In this document: positions 18,084 to 26,246 of the stretch, one piece after another | Position numbering within the stretch: position 1 is the first letter of the stretch | Layout: each line of letters begins with the position of its first letter | Made by a program: the position numbers and the translations under genes | The notes under the pieces: model-generated | The model's input: the letters and a program-made list of their open reading frames with translations, nothing else | The model's database searches: none | Told to the model about the DNA's origin: nothing | Source of the DNA: Methanobrevibacter sp. | Lineage (GTDB): Archaea > Methanobacteriota > Methanobacteria > Methanobacteriales > Methanobacteriaceae | Direction: 5' to 3' | Assembly: GCF_017468685.1 (NCBI RefSeq) | Contig: NZ_JAFUHT010000005.1 | Span: 1-33,739 of the forward strand | Length of the DNA: 33,739 bases

Positions 18084-18967
18084 TACCCCAACATGTTTTT
18101 AAGACTGCGCACAGTATCAGTGATTGAATTTTTATGCATGAATCTTATTTTAATATTTTTACCGCAATTGGAACAGAATTCTGTATCCCAATCAAGAATT
18201 TCTCCACAGGAACATACAATTTTTGTCTTGACATTCCTTTGAGGATTCAATGGCCTTTCACATTTTTCACAAAACTTTAAATGCTTTTGATTTTTATGTC
18301 CACAAACACAAAGTATTTTGGTATCTTCCTTTTTTAAATTGTTACCGCATTCAATGCAAAAATCAGAAGTGATTTCATTTAAATTAGAACAGGTACATAA
18401 AATTGCCATTTCTCCTATGTTTCCATAGTTGGACAAAGGCAAACCACAGTTACGGCAGAATTTGGAAAATTTTTCATTTTCCTCACCGCAAAAACAAAAT
18501 ATAGAATCGTTGAATTCGATGTTGAAATTACTGTAGTTGTCAGGAATTTCAATCTCATCTTCCTTCAGTTGCTTTCCACACATCTCACAGAAAACGTTGT
18601 CTTTAGAGTTAACTTTACCGCATTCGCATAATACTGTATCCACTGAAAACTTTGGTTTGGATTTTCGTTTTAAAAATTTAGAGAGCTTGCTTTGTGATCT
18701 TTTAGCTCCACACATATAGCAATATTCATCATTAATATCATTCAGGTATCCGCAAGAGCAAATATCATATTTAACATCTTTATTAGAGTTGATATATGGA
18801 GAAAAATCAATTGAAAAATTGAAAAACCCTATATTGTGAATTGGCGGTGTGAAAACATAGACATCATTACTTGCATCATATATTGTTTTATGACCGCATC
18901 CGGTACAATAGGGTTCATTTGGAAGTATTCTATGTCCACATATCTTACAATAGTTCTCTAAATGCAT
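18083..18967 (-). CDS. Protein with seven tandem zinc ribbons
   Basis: This 294-residue protein is almost entirely zinc ribbons. The first is conventional (C7, C10, C21, C24). The other six use a CxC first knuckle: C70/72-C83/86, C114/116-C127/130, C158/160-C171/174, C191/193-C204/207, C220/222-C233/236 and C252/254-C265/268. In all seven exactly ten residues separate the two knuckles. The linker between ribbons 1 and 2 is longer and aromatic, and a basic stretch (KLSKFLKRKSKPK) lies after ribbon 2. No enzyme domain is visible; an adaptor or nucleic-acid/protein-binding scaffold is plausible. It starts four bases after the RecJ-like gene and overlaps the metallopeptidase gene. Confidence 0.8.
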   Translation of the reverse strand: MHLENYCKICGHRILPNEPYCTGCGHKTIYDASNDVYVFTPPIHNIGFFNFSIDFSPYINSNKDVKYDICSCGYLNDINDEYCYMCGAKRSQSKLSKFLKRKSKPKFSVDTVLCECGKVNSKDNVFCEMCGKQLKEDEIEIPDNYSNFNIEFNDSIFCFCGEENEKFSKFCRNCGLPLSNYGNIGEMAILCTCSNLNEITSDFCIECGNNLKKEDTKILCVCGHKNQKHLKFCEKCERPLNPQRNVKTKIVCSCGEILDWDTEFCSNCGKNIKIRFMHKNSITDTVRSLKNMLG

Positions 18968-18971
18968 TTTA

Positions 18972-21233
18972 TCATTTTCTGGATAATGACTGTATTTCCT
19001 CTACAACTTTATACAGTACCTCTTCACCTAATCCTTCAATATATTTAATGGAACCGGCACATTCATGACCTCCTCCATCTACACCTGCCTGAGGAACATT
19101 TTCAATCATTTTTGTGACTATTTCATTTACATTAAATCCATACTGTTCGTTTACAGCATCAGTTGCCCTAAATACTCCAAAATCAGGCCCATGACCTAAG
19201 GTAACAATAGGCTTATCTTCACCTAACTGTTTGATTATATGGTCATGTACAAATCCGCAGGTTTTTCCAGGAGCTGGGAATGTGAATTTATGGGCGAATT
19301 TTTCAACGTCCAACAGGTTAAAGTAGATTCCATTTTCAAGCTGGGTTTGCTTAATATTAGGCAATGCTGCTCTAAGTTGAGTATCGATTCTTTTTTGATA
19401 TTCCTTATATAATGCATCAATCATTTTTCTGTGCTTATCCAAATTATCCACAGCAAGAATAGTGTCCATTATTCCTCTTCCATTCATAAATCTTAAGAAA
19501 TAAGCTTCAAAATCTACACATTCTGCAACTTTTGCTAAGTGTTCCTGACTATATCCCTTTTGGGCAGCAAGCTTTAAGTATTGGTAAACTTCACCACATT
19601 CGGCACGGTCTCCCAAAGCTGCAATTGCCGGCAAATGTTTAATTAATTCTTCAACGTCAGGGTTTATGATATGTGCCACTTCTGTTGCAAGACAACCTGC
19701 TGTTAGCTGTGAGTCTCCACCTACCAGATATGGGTTTACATGACAGTCAACATATTCATCAACCGCTACAGTTGCACCATAAATCTCTCCATCCCTTTCA
19801 TCTTTGGTAATTAAATCTCCGGGAGAGTGGTGGTCAATTACTACGACTTCTATGTCATATATTTTTGCCTGCATTAATGCAACAATATCCTCTTCTGTTG
19901 AACCGTTATCCAACAATACGATTAAAGGCAACTTTTGACCGTGTCTTTCCTGGTCTTCCAGTGCAAAAGACAGATCCTTGACTACATCTTCAAGTTCATA
20001 GAATGGTGCTTTACTTGGAGACCTTTTAAAGTAGTAATACTCAGCATCATTGCTCGGATTGGCCTTCTGAATCAATGGAACAATAGCCTTTTCCATTGCA
20101 ACACCAGAAACAATACCATCTGCATCATTGTGGTGTCTGAGAAGAACAGTTCTTCCATCAAGTATTGCCCTTCTAATTCTTTGGGCAGCCTCATACATCT
20201 TAGGTTTAAGTCTATTTAAAACATCACTTTTGACCAAGAATTCAACATCTTTTGGTTGAGCTTTCCTGTTTAATGCATCATCTATCAATTTATGTAATTG
20301 GCGTGTGCTTTCTTCATCAAGTTTTATCATTGAAGATGACTCAATCTGTGTTTTTCCACTATGTTCATTAACTTCACCTATGACCTGAACAGCATCATTC
20401 AATTCGATTTCAGGATAGGATCTCTCACCCGCCTTATCAAATGCGGCGATTTCAGTAGTGCCACTTTCATCACTAATGATGAAAATTGTTGGACCGGAAG
20501 TTTGCTGAATTTGCTGAACTTCCCCATCAATCCGTACAATCTTTCCTTTCTTCTCATCAAGCTGACTGATAAGGGTTCTTGGAATGGATTTGGTGAGTCT
20601 TTTAAGATTATAAGTTTCAACATATGCAGGAGCAAAATCAATTTTCCCTTCTCTTGACTTGATAGAAGTTACAAATACAATAACCTCTTCACCTACATTA
20701 TATTCAGAGACATCTCCTCTCATGAGTCCCCAAACATTATTGTTCAATGAAACAAAAGCCCCATAACGTTCTATTCTAGTAATTTTTCCTTTATATAACT
20801 TATCCCTATCAATATCCTTCATATTACACAGGGAATCAAGAACATAAACATCCCGAGCCTGTTTTCTTCTAGCTTCATATTCATCATGCTTCATTTTATC
20901 AGCCTTTCTTTTTTCTCCACATTCATGACATATATCATATTTTTCATCAAGAAGCTTTCCACAGTCCCTGCATACATTTATTTGACCTGTTCCATGACAA
21001 TGAGGGCATTCTTCATAAACTTCCACTTGCCCTTTTCCATTACATGCTTCGCATGGAATATCCTCTTCTCCTCCAAGGTCAAATTTATCACGTGCTTTAC
21101 TGTTAACTCCTTTAAAATGATTTCCTATATCAAAAACATCATCTTCATAACCGGTTCCACCACATGCATCACATTCTTTGTAGTCGACCACAACAGAACC
21201 GATTCCCTTACATTTTGGACATTTAGTTTTCAT
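18972..21233 (-). CDS. RecJ-like DHH phosphoesterase with DnaJ-type zinc fingers, S1 and OB domains
   Basis: The 753-residue protein is a predicted single-strand nuclease or phosphodiesterase of the archaeal RecJ group. In order it has four CxxCxGxG motifs (C5, C21, C61, C76 regions) as in the DnaJ zinc finger, a zinc ribbon (C88, C91, C102, C105), an S1 RNA-binding domain (about 146-192), an OB-fold (about 229-305), a DHH domain with HHNDADG at 367-373, LLDNGS near 440 and DHH at 467-469, and a DHHA1 domain with GGGH at 720-723. All DHH catalytic motifs look intact. It leads a tight operon with the zinc-ribbon genes downstream. Confidence 0.9.
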   Translation of the reverse strand: MKTKCPKCKGIGSVVVDYKECDACGGTGYEDDVFDIGNHFKGVNSKARDKFDLGGEEDIPCEACNGKGQVEVYEECPHCHGTGQINVCRDCGKLLDEKYDICHECGEKRKADKMKHDEYEARRKQARDVYVLDSLCNMKDIDRDKLYKGKITRIERYGAFVSLNNNVWGLMRGDVSEYNVGEEVIVFVTSIKSREGKIDFAPAYVETYNLKRLTKSIPRTLISQLDEKKGKIVRIDGEVQQIQQTSGPTIFIISDESGTTEIAAFDKAGERSYPEIELNDAVQVIGEVNEHSGKTQIESSSMIKLDEESTRQLHKLIDDALNRKAQPKDVEFLVKSDVLNRLKPKMYEAAQRIRRAILDGRTVLLRHHNDADGIVSGVAMEKAIVPLIQKANPSNDAEYYYFKRSPSKAPFYELEDVVKDLSFALEDQERHGQKLPLIVLLDNGSTEEDIVALMQAKIYDIEVVVIDHHSPGDLITKDERDGEIYGATVAVDEYVDCHVNPYLVGGDSQLTAGCLATEVAHIINPDVEELIKHLPAIAALGDRAECGEVYQYLKLAAQKGYSQEHLAKVAECVDFEAYFLRFMNGRGIMDTILAVDNLDKHRKMIDALYKEYQKRIDTQLRAALPNIKQTQLENGIYFNLLDVEKFAHKFTFPAPGKTCGFVHDHIIKQLGEDKPIVTLGHGPDFGVFRATDAVNEQYGFNVNEIVTKMIENVPQAGVDGGGHECAGSIKYIEGLGEEVLYKVVEEIQSLSRK

Positions 21234-21247
21234 TTAAAACCTCGACA

Positions 21248-21748
21248 TTAAGTGAATAATTTTGGATTCTCTAGAACAATTTCGTTTCTTTCATTTTGAT
21301 AGTTTACAGCATCCTGCATTATATCATTAGCTTCAGTTCCATGAGTTGATCCAGTGTAATTATAATACATTCTCAAATAATAGATGGCCTCCTTAAGCTC
21401 ATCAACAGCCTTTAATTTGAGATTTAATTCATCAATAGTAGTGTCAATGTAGTCTTTGTGAACTTCATGCAAATCCTTATTGTATTTATCTCTAATCTTT
21501 TCCAGCTTCTTTAAACTATTATTATAATTATCTCCAGCTGAAATCGCTTTTTGATTTGCTTCATCAAAGCTTCGCTCGTTTAATAATTCAACGGATTCAT
21601 TGTAATCTTTATCACCCTGTACAATGCCATCACTAATTGCAGGCATAGAATGATTAATATTTACCACAGAACTATCAATAAAAACAATAGCTACGGATAT
21701 CAAAAGTAAAACTACAATAAAAATTATTAATTTAATATAACTAGACAC
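21248..21748 (-). CDS. Small membrane-anchored helical protein
   Basis: The 166-residue protein begins with one membrane helix (residues 5-26). The rest is hydrophilic and strongly helical, with Asn, Glu, Lys and Leu patterns (ESVELLNERSFDEANQKAISAG, KKLEKIRDKYNKDLHEVHKD) suggesting a helical bundle or coiled coil outside the membrane. The start is a GTG at 21748 with no clear ribosome binding site, and a TATA-like stretch lies about 35 bases upstream, so a very short leader is likely. It lies 14 bases before the RecJ-like gene, in the same operon. The family is unknown to me. Confidence 0.75.
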   Translation of the reverse strand: MSSYIKLIIFIVVLLLISVAIVFIDSSVVNINHSMPAISDGIVQGDKDYNESVELLNERSFDEANQKAISAGDNYNNSLKKLEKIRDKYNKDLHEVHKDYIDTTIDELNLKLKAVDELKEAIYYLRMYYNYTGSTHGTEANDIMQDAVNYQNERNEIVLENPKLFT

Positions 21749-21802
21749 GTTATAAATTATATAAAAAGATATTATTAAAATTTGTTATAAAAAAAATTAA
21801 GA

Positions 21803-21830
21803 AAGTTTAAAAAATATGATTTTTAAACTT
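21803..21830 (-). terminator. Terminator hairpin after the desulfoferrodoxin gene
   Basis: A perfect 11-bp inverted repeat (AAGTTTAAAAA with TTTTTAAACTT, six-base loop) overlaps the stop codon of the desulfoferrodoxin gene. On the minus-strand transcript a T-rich run follows within a few bases. It probably ends the transcript before the downstream operon starting at 21748. Confidence 0.6.
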
Positions 21831-22194
21831 ATTCACTGGACCAGAGTCCATGTTGGTTACAGAACTCAAATGCTTTAACATCATCAGTTGAGTTGACTGT
21901 GAAGGTTGCTTCAGCAACGTCTCCAGGTTTAAAGCATTTTGCGTATTGTTCTCCACCAGCTTCAACAATAATAAATTGAATGTAATGGTCGTCATCCATC
22001 GGGTGAGCAACTTCTCCAACTTTAACAGATACGGTATTACCATCGATTTCAACTACCGGTTTGTGTTTAGGAGCTTTATCACCTTCAGTTTGTACAGGGA
22101 ATTCTAACATGTGATCGTTACATACGTTTTCATCGCCTTCTGCTAAAACTTGGATAATACTTCCACATTCGTTACATTTTAATATTTTTGCCAT
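21829..22194 (-). CDS. dfx: Desulfoferrodoxin / superoxide reductase with a degenerate centre I
   Basis: Superoxide reductase reduces superoxide to peroxide, protecting strict anaerobes. The 121-residue protein has an intact centre II: H44, H64, H70, C112 and H115, with the catalytic lysine K43. The N-terminal desulforedoxin-like domain, which normally has four Cys, has only three: C7, C10 and C25, with Asn26 where the fourth is expected (VCNDHM instead of the usual VCC). The rubredoxin-like iron site may therefore be weak or absent. It follows iscU by 64 bases in the same direction, next to Fe-S assembly genes, and has an AAGGAG ribosome binding site. Confidence 0.92.
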   Translation of the reverse strand: MAKILKCNECGSIIQVLAEGDENVCNDHMLEFPVQTEGDKAPKHKPVVEIDGNTVSVKVGEVAHPMDDDHYIQFIIVEAGGEQYAKCFKPGDVAEATFTVNSTDDVKAFEFCNQHGLWSSE

Positions 22195-22258
22195 AATAAC
22201 ATCTCCTTAGAAATATTAAAATTATTTTAGTTTTTAAAGTATTTATTATTATTGTTTC

Positions 22259-22633
22259 CTATTGGTTATTTTCTTTGTAATTTTCAATAGCAGCCTGAAG
22301 GCCATCTGCTGCAAGGTTTGAGCAGTGCATTTTTATTGGTGGAAGACCATCCAATTCTTCAGCAACATCATTACGGGAGATTTGTAAAGCTTCATCTAAA
22401 GTTTTACCAACAGCAATTTCGGTAATCATACTGCTTGTAGCGATTGCTGCCCCACATCCGAAGGTTTGAAATGAAATGTCTTCAATAACTTCATCATCAT
22501 TAACTTTAATGTAAATTGTCATCAAGTCTCCACATGTTGGGTTTCCTACAGTCCCTACTCCATTTGCATCTTCCATCATTCTACAGTTTCTTGGGTTTGC
22601 AAAGTGATCCATTACTTTTTCTGAATAATCCAT
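22259..22633 (-). CDS. iscU: Iron-sulfur cluster assembly scaffold IscU/NifU-N
   Basis: IscU is the scaffold on which Fe-S clusters form before transfer. The start is set at the ATG at 22633, with AGGAGTG upstream; the GTG at 22642 lies inside that ribosome binding site. The 124-residue protein has the three cluster cysteines C34 (NPTCGD), C60 (FGCGAA) and C104 (HCSNLA), plus D36 and H103. The CGD and HCSNLAADGLQAA motifs match the IscU/NifU N-domain; there is no C-terminal Nfu or ferredoxin-like domain. It follows iscS by 14 bases. Confidence 0.96.
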   Translation of the reverse strand: MDYSEKVMDHFANPRNCRMMEDANGVGTVGNPTCGDLMTIYIKVNDDEVIEDISFQTFGCGAAIATSSMITEIAVGKTLDEALQISRNDVAEELDGLPPIKMHCSNLAADGLQAAIENYKENNQ

Positions 22634-22647
22634 ATAAAACACTCCTT

Positions 22648-23832
22648 TTATTCTCTTCCTACTACTTTATTATAATCTAATTCTTGATTCCATAACGGTG
22701 ACATTTGTCTTAATCTGGTCACTGCTTCTGCAATTATATTTACAAATTCATCAATATCAAAAGTATCACTTTCAGGAGCAAGTGATATTCTTAAAGAACC
22801 ATGAACATCAACTGGGTCAAGATTTAAAGCAGTTAAAACTGGAGATGCCTCTAAAGTATTTGATGAACATGCTGAACCTGTTGAAGCCTGATAACCTTTA
22901 GCATCTAAGAGTAAAATTAATGATTCACCTTCTATTGCCTTGAATCTGAAGTTTACTAAGTTAGGTAATCTGATTTCTTTGTCACCATTCAAATGTGCTT
23001 CAGGAATGGTTGTTAATACTTTTTCAATTAATTCATCACGAATAGCTGATAGTTTTTCGTAATGTTCTTCGAGGTTTTCAACTGCAAGTTCGCAAGCTTT
23101 TCCAAATCCAACAATACCTGGTACATTTTCAGTTCCAGAACGGATCCCTCTTTCTTGTCCACCACCATGAATAAGTGGCACTACACGAGTTCCTTTTTTA
23201 ATGTATAATGCTCCAACACCTTTTGGACCATTTATTTTATGTGAAGATAAAGAAAGTAAATCAACATTCAATTTCTCAACATCTACTTCTATTTTACCAA
23301 AACTTTGTACAGCATCAGTGTGGAATTTAATGCCTTTTTCGCGTGCAATCTTACCGATTTCTTCAATTGGTTGAATAGTACCGATTTCATTGTTTGCATG
23401 CATAATAGTTATTAAAATGGTTTCATCAGTGATTGCATCTTTTAAATCATCAATACTGATTATTCCCTCTTCGTTAACTGGCAAGTATGTGACTTTAAAA
23501 TCTAATGATTCTAAAAAGCCTAAAGTATTTTTAACAGCAGGGTGTTCAATATTAGTAGTAATAATATGTTTACCTTTTTTAGCTAATTTAAAAGCAATAC
23601 CTTTAATAGCAAGGTTATCAGATTCTGATCCTCCACTTGTGAAAATAATTTCTTCAGGTTTTGCATTGATTGCATCTGCCACTCTTTGACGAGCCAATTC
23701 CAATGCTTTTTTTGATTCACGACCAATTCCGTAAAGAGTTGAAGGGTTTCCGAACTCTTCTGTGAAATATGGTTTCATTTCTTCAAAAACTTCTTGGCTA
23801 ACTTGAGTAGTTGCTGAGTTATCTAAATACAT
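22648..23832 (-). CDS. iscS: Cysteine desulfurase (NifS/IscS type)
   Basis: This PLP enzyme removes sulfur from cysteine for Fe-S cluster assembly. The start is placed at the ATG at 23832 (MYLDNSATTQVS, 394 residues), with GGGAG upstream; a TTG at 23847 is open but sits on that site. PLP lysine K199 is in LSSHKINGPKG, and the persulfide cysteine C322 is in STGSACSSNT, the class I form. D-HTDAVQS and the H-containing NIEHPAV motif are present. It forms an operon with iscU, with its own TATA-rich promoter in the 73-base spacer after metY. Confidence 0.96.
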   Translation of the reverse strand: MYLDNSATTQVSQEVFEEMKPYFTEEFGNPSTLYGIGRESKKALELARQRVADAINAKPEEIIFTSGGSESDNLAIKGIAFKLAKKGKHIITTNIEHPAVKNTLGFLESLDFKVTYLPVNEEGIISIDDLKDAITDETILITIMHANNEIGTIQPIEEIGKIAREKGIKFHTDAVQSFGKIEVDVEKLNVDLLSLSSHKINGPKGVGALYIKKGTRVVPLIHGGGQERGIRSGTENVPGIVGFGKACELAVENLEEHYEKLSAIRDELIEKVLTTIPEAHLNGDKEIRLPNLVNFRFKAIEGESLILLLDAKGYQASTGSACSSNTLEASPVLTALNLDPVDVHGSLRISLAPESDTFDIDEFVNIIAEAVTRLRQMSPLWNQELDYNKVVGRE

Positions 23833-23894
23833 TTCATTATCTCCCAATTGTCTTTTATCTTAGTTTAAATTTATAATATAAATATTTAAAGTGA

Positions 23895-23920
23895 TTAGAT
23901 AGTAACTAGATACTATCTAA
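23895..23920 (-). terminator. Hairpin spanning the metY stop codon
   Basis: A perfect 10-bp inverted repeat (TTAGATAGTA with TACTATCTAA, six-base loop) contains the TAG of metY. On the minus strand it is followed by A/T-rich DNA that looks like the iscS promoter rather than a clear U tract. It may end or stabilise the metY transcript. Confidence 0.45.
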
Positions 23921-25201
23921 TGCTTGAGTTAAATCCTCAATTAAATCATCAGCATCTTCCAAACCAATGGATAATCTGATGAAGTCAGGTGTTACTCCAG
24001 TTGCTTCCTGTTCTTCCGGAGTTAATTGTTGATGTGTTGTACTTGCTGGGTGGATTGCAAGGCTTTTTGCATCTCCGATGTTTGCAAGTATTGAGAATAA
24101 TTCTAATTTTTCGATTACTTTTCTTCCAGCTTCTTCTCCACCTTCAACTCCAAATCCTAAGATTCCTGCAAAGTTGTCTTTCAAGTATTTTTTGTTGATT
24201 TCGTAAGTTGGGTGAGATTCTAAACCAGGATAACTTACCCATTTAACTTTAGGATGGGACTCTAAGAATTTTGCTACTTTAAGTGCATTTTCAGAGTGTC
24301 TTTTTACACGTACATCAAGACTTTCTAATCCTTGGAGGAAAATGAAGCTGTGTACTGGTGCTTGAGTTGATCCTAAGTCTCTTAAGAGTCTTGCTCTTGC
24401 TCTTACAGTGAATGCAATGTTTCCAAGTTCTGGTACATCACCAAATGCATCCCAAAATACTAATCCATGGTAACTTGGATCTGCTTTTGTGAAGTTTGCA
24501 AATTTACCGTTACCCCAGTTGAATTTACCTGAATCTACGATATATCCTCCAATTGCAGTACCGTGTCCTCCAACATATTTTGTTGCAGAAGCTGCAATAA
24601 CATCTGCACCATGATCTAGAGGTCTTACTAATCCTACACCGACAATGTTGTCCACAATCAATGGGATGTCGTGTGAGTGTGCAATTTCTGCAATTGCTTC
24701 AAAGTCAGGTACATCCAATTTTGGATTTCCAATTGATTCAACATAAATTGCTTTGGTTTTTTCATCGATTGCTGCTTCAAAAGCTTCTAAGTCCTGTGAG
24801 TCAACGAACTTAACTTCACGTGCTAAGTCCTTGAAAGTATAGTTGAATAATTGGTATGTTCCACCGTAAAGGTTGTCTGCAGATACAATGTTGTCTCCAG
24901 GTTCTGTTACATTTAATATTGCATATGTAATTGCTGCAAGACCACTTGATGTTGCAAGTCCGGAGTTACCGCCTTCGATAGCAGCAATTCTTGCTTCGAA
25001 TACATCACTGGTTGGGTTTGTTAATCTGGAGTAAATTTGTCCAAATTCTTGAAGGGCGAATCTTCTTGCAGCCTCATCTGAGTCTTTAAATACATATGAA
25101 GTTGTTTGATAAATAGGAACAGCTTGAGCCCCTGTCGCCGGGTCTGGAGTTTGTCCTGCACGTACACCTAATGTTGCTAATCTATAATTTTTTTCTGACA
25201 T
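23906..25201 (-). CDS. metY: O-acetylhomoserine aminocarboxypropyltransferase (sulfhydrylase)
   Basis: This PLP enzyme of the Cys/Met metabolism family makes homocysteine from O-acetylhomoserine and sulfide. The 431-residue length is that of MetY rather than the shorter cystathionine enzymes. PLP lysine K208 is in SATKYVGGHG, D184 is in LIVDNIVG, and YSRLTNPT (57-64) and the ADNLYGGTY loop bind cofactor. Substrate choice within this family is hard to tell from sequence alone. The gene has a long upstream region carrying multiple inverted repeats shared with cysK, so joint control is likely. An AAGGTGATT ribosome binding site precedes the ATG. Confidence 0.93.
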   Translation of the reverse strand: MSEKNYRLATLGVRAGQTPDPATGAQAVPIYQTTSYVFKDSDEAARRFALQEFGQIYSRLTNPTSDVFEARIAAIEGGNSGLATSSGLAAITYAILNVTEPGDNIVSADNLYGGTYQLFNYTFKDLAREVKFVDSQDLEAFEAAIDEKTKAIYVESIGNPKLDVPDFEAIAEIAHSHDIPLIVDNIVGVGLVRPLDHGADVIAASATKYVGGHGTAIGGYIVDSGKFNWGNGKFANFTKADPSYHGLVFWDAFGDVPELGNIAFTVRARARLLRDLGSTQAPVHSFIFLQGLESLDVRVKRHSENALKVAKFLESHPKVKWVSYPGLESHPTYEINKKYLKDNFAGILGFGVEGGEEAGRKVIEKLELFSILANIGDAKSLAIHPASTTHQQLTPEEQEATGVTPDFIRLSIGLEDADDLIEDLTQALDSI

Positions 25202-25304
25202 TAATAATCACCTTAATTTTTTTTAAATTTGCATATTGCACGTGATTTATTTAAACTAGCTATATAGTTTAAATATAGGGTGTGTGCGAGTTTTTAATAA
25301 AAAT

Positions 25305-25450
25305 ATATCACGCGTTATATATGCTATATAACAATAGTTATTTTTAATATATAAATGTTTTGGAATACCAAAACTTAAATTATAACAATGAATTAAAACA
25401 TTGTTATATAAAATAACATGTGTTATTTTTAGTATATAAACATTGTTATA
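25305..25450 (-). promoter_or_regulatory. metY promoter with an array of ATAAC-N4-GTTAT inverted repeats
   Basis: The 14-base core promoter word TATAAATGTTTTGG (25350-25363; CCAAAACATTTATA on the coding strand) combines BRE and TATA and is identical to that of cysK. ATAAC-N4-GTTAT sites lie at 25328-25341 (between TATA and the expected start near 25325) and 25413-25426, with a one-mismatch copy at 25305-25318. TATAACAATG occurs as an inverted pair at 25381-25390 and 25399-25408, with another half at 25441-25450. GTTTTGG/CCAAAAC is a further inverted repeat at 25357-25374. The spacer 25202-25561 holds no credible gene. Confidence 0.7.
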
Positions 25451-25561
25451 ATTTTGAAAAAAAATTAAATGAATTAATAAAATTAACAATAAAGAGTAAG
25501 ACTCTGAATTTCTCAAAATTTCATCTAAAGCCCAACCCAATATCACTTTTTCAAAAAAAAA

Positions 25562-25708
25562 TTAAAATAATAACATGAAAAAAGATTTGATTCTTTCAAA
25601 AATTCCCTTTTTCTCATAATCAGGTTCAATGACAAATTCAACACTTGGCTCTGAAAACCATCCAGAATCATCATCCATCTCAATACTATTATATTTTTCA
25701 TTAGACAT
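25562..25708 (-). CDS. 48-residue small protein with an amphipathic or hydrophobic C-terminus
   Basis: This short frame begins MSNEKYNSIEMDDDSG and has an acidic N-terminal half, then KKGIFERIKSFFMLLF, which could anchor peripherally at the membrane. It begins 11 bases after the stop of the upstream membrane protein gene. An in-frame ATG at 25723 overlaps that stop as ATGA, giving five more residues, but a GAGGT after it favours 25708. The codon pattern and tight coupling look like a real gene at the end of the 25562-27448 operon. No homologue is known to me. Confidence 0.6.
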   Translation of the reverse strand: MSNEKYNSIEMDDDSGWFSEPSVEFVIEPDYEKKGIFERIKSFFMLLF

Positions 25709-25719
25709 TGAATCCAACC

Positions 25720-26223
25720 TCATATAATAATTAATAGAACATATAATATAAATATTGTTGTAATTATCAATCCACTTCTCATTAACATAAGTCCATTTTT
25801 CTCTTTAGAACTTTTTTCTTTTATGATAAGTTTATTATCTTTAACACATTTGTTTAAACTAGCAATTATATTATGAGAAATATATTTCAAAGAAATATTA
25901 TTCATTCCGAAATAAATAAGAGTCTCTATTTTAGGAGATGATTGCAGTTTATCAAGATAGGTCAATGTTGATATGAAAAATAATAATGAAAACAAATTCA
26001 AAACAAATGAAATGATAAATAATAACAACATTACAACCATTTCCTGAGGAGAAATGATTGCACCCAATTCAATTAGTCTAACAAGAATAGTGCATTGAAT
26101 TGTTAACATTACCGCTAAAAATGCAACCATCAATTTATTTTTACTGTCAATCGATTCATTTCTTTGTACCTCTTCATCATACCGATGCAAAGCTAATTCC
26201 AAAAGCAACTTTTCACGATTCAT
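25720..26223 (-). CDS. Multi-helix membrane protein of the accessory operon
   Basis: The start is set at the ATG at 26223 (MNREKLLLELALHRYDEE, 167 residues), which has AGGTG nine bases upstream; an ATG at 26250 is open but overlaps the previous gene. A charged N-terminal helix leads to two membrane helices (about residues 32-52 and 61-84), a soluble segment of about 50 residues, and a C-terminal membrane helix. The RNESIDSKNK sequence just before the first membrane helix resembles the entry of small membrane effectors paired with signalling or defence proteins, but that is only a resemblance. It follows two paralogous genes by 23 bases. Confidence 0.7.
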   Translation of the reverse strand: MNREKLLLELALHRYDEEVQRNESIDSKNKLMVAFLAVMLTIQCTILVRLIELGAIISPQEMVVMLLLFIISFVLNLFSLLFFISTLTYLDKLQSSPKIETLIYFGMNNISLKYISHNIIASLNKCVKDNKLIIKEKSSKEKNGLMLMRSGLIITTIFILYVLLIII

Positions 26224-26246
26224 AATAACACCTAAAAAGAAAAAAA

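Noticed and set aside
25381-25450. CRISPR-like repeats
   Set aside because: The repeated units are 10-14 bases, palindromic and irregularly spaced, sit in a promoter, and have no spacers of uniform length or cas genes nearby.
25256-25546. 96-residue minus-strand open frame in the metY upstream spacer
   Set aside because: Its composition is that of translated A/T-rich promoter DNA (runs of Ile, Tyr, Asn, Leu), it covers the shared inverted repeats and TATA box, and no ribosome binding site supports it.
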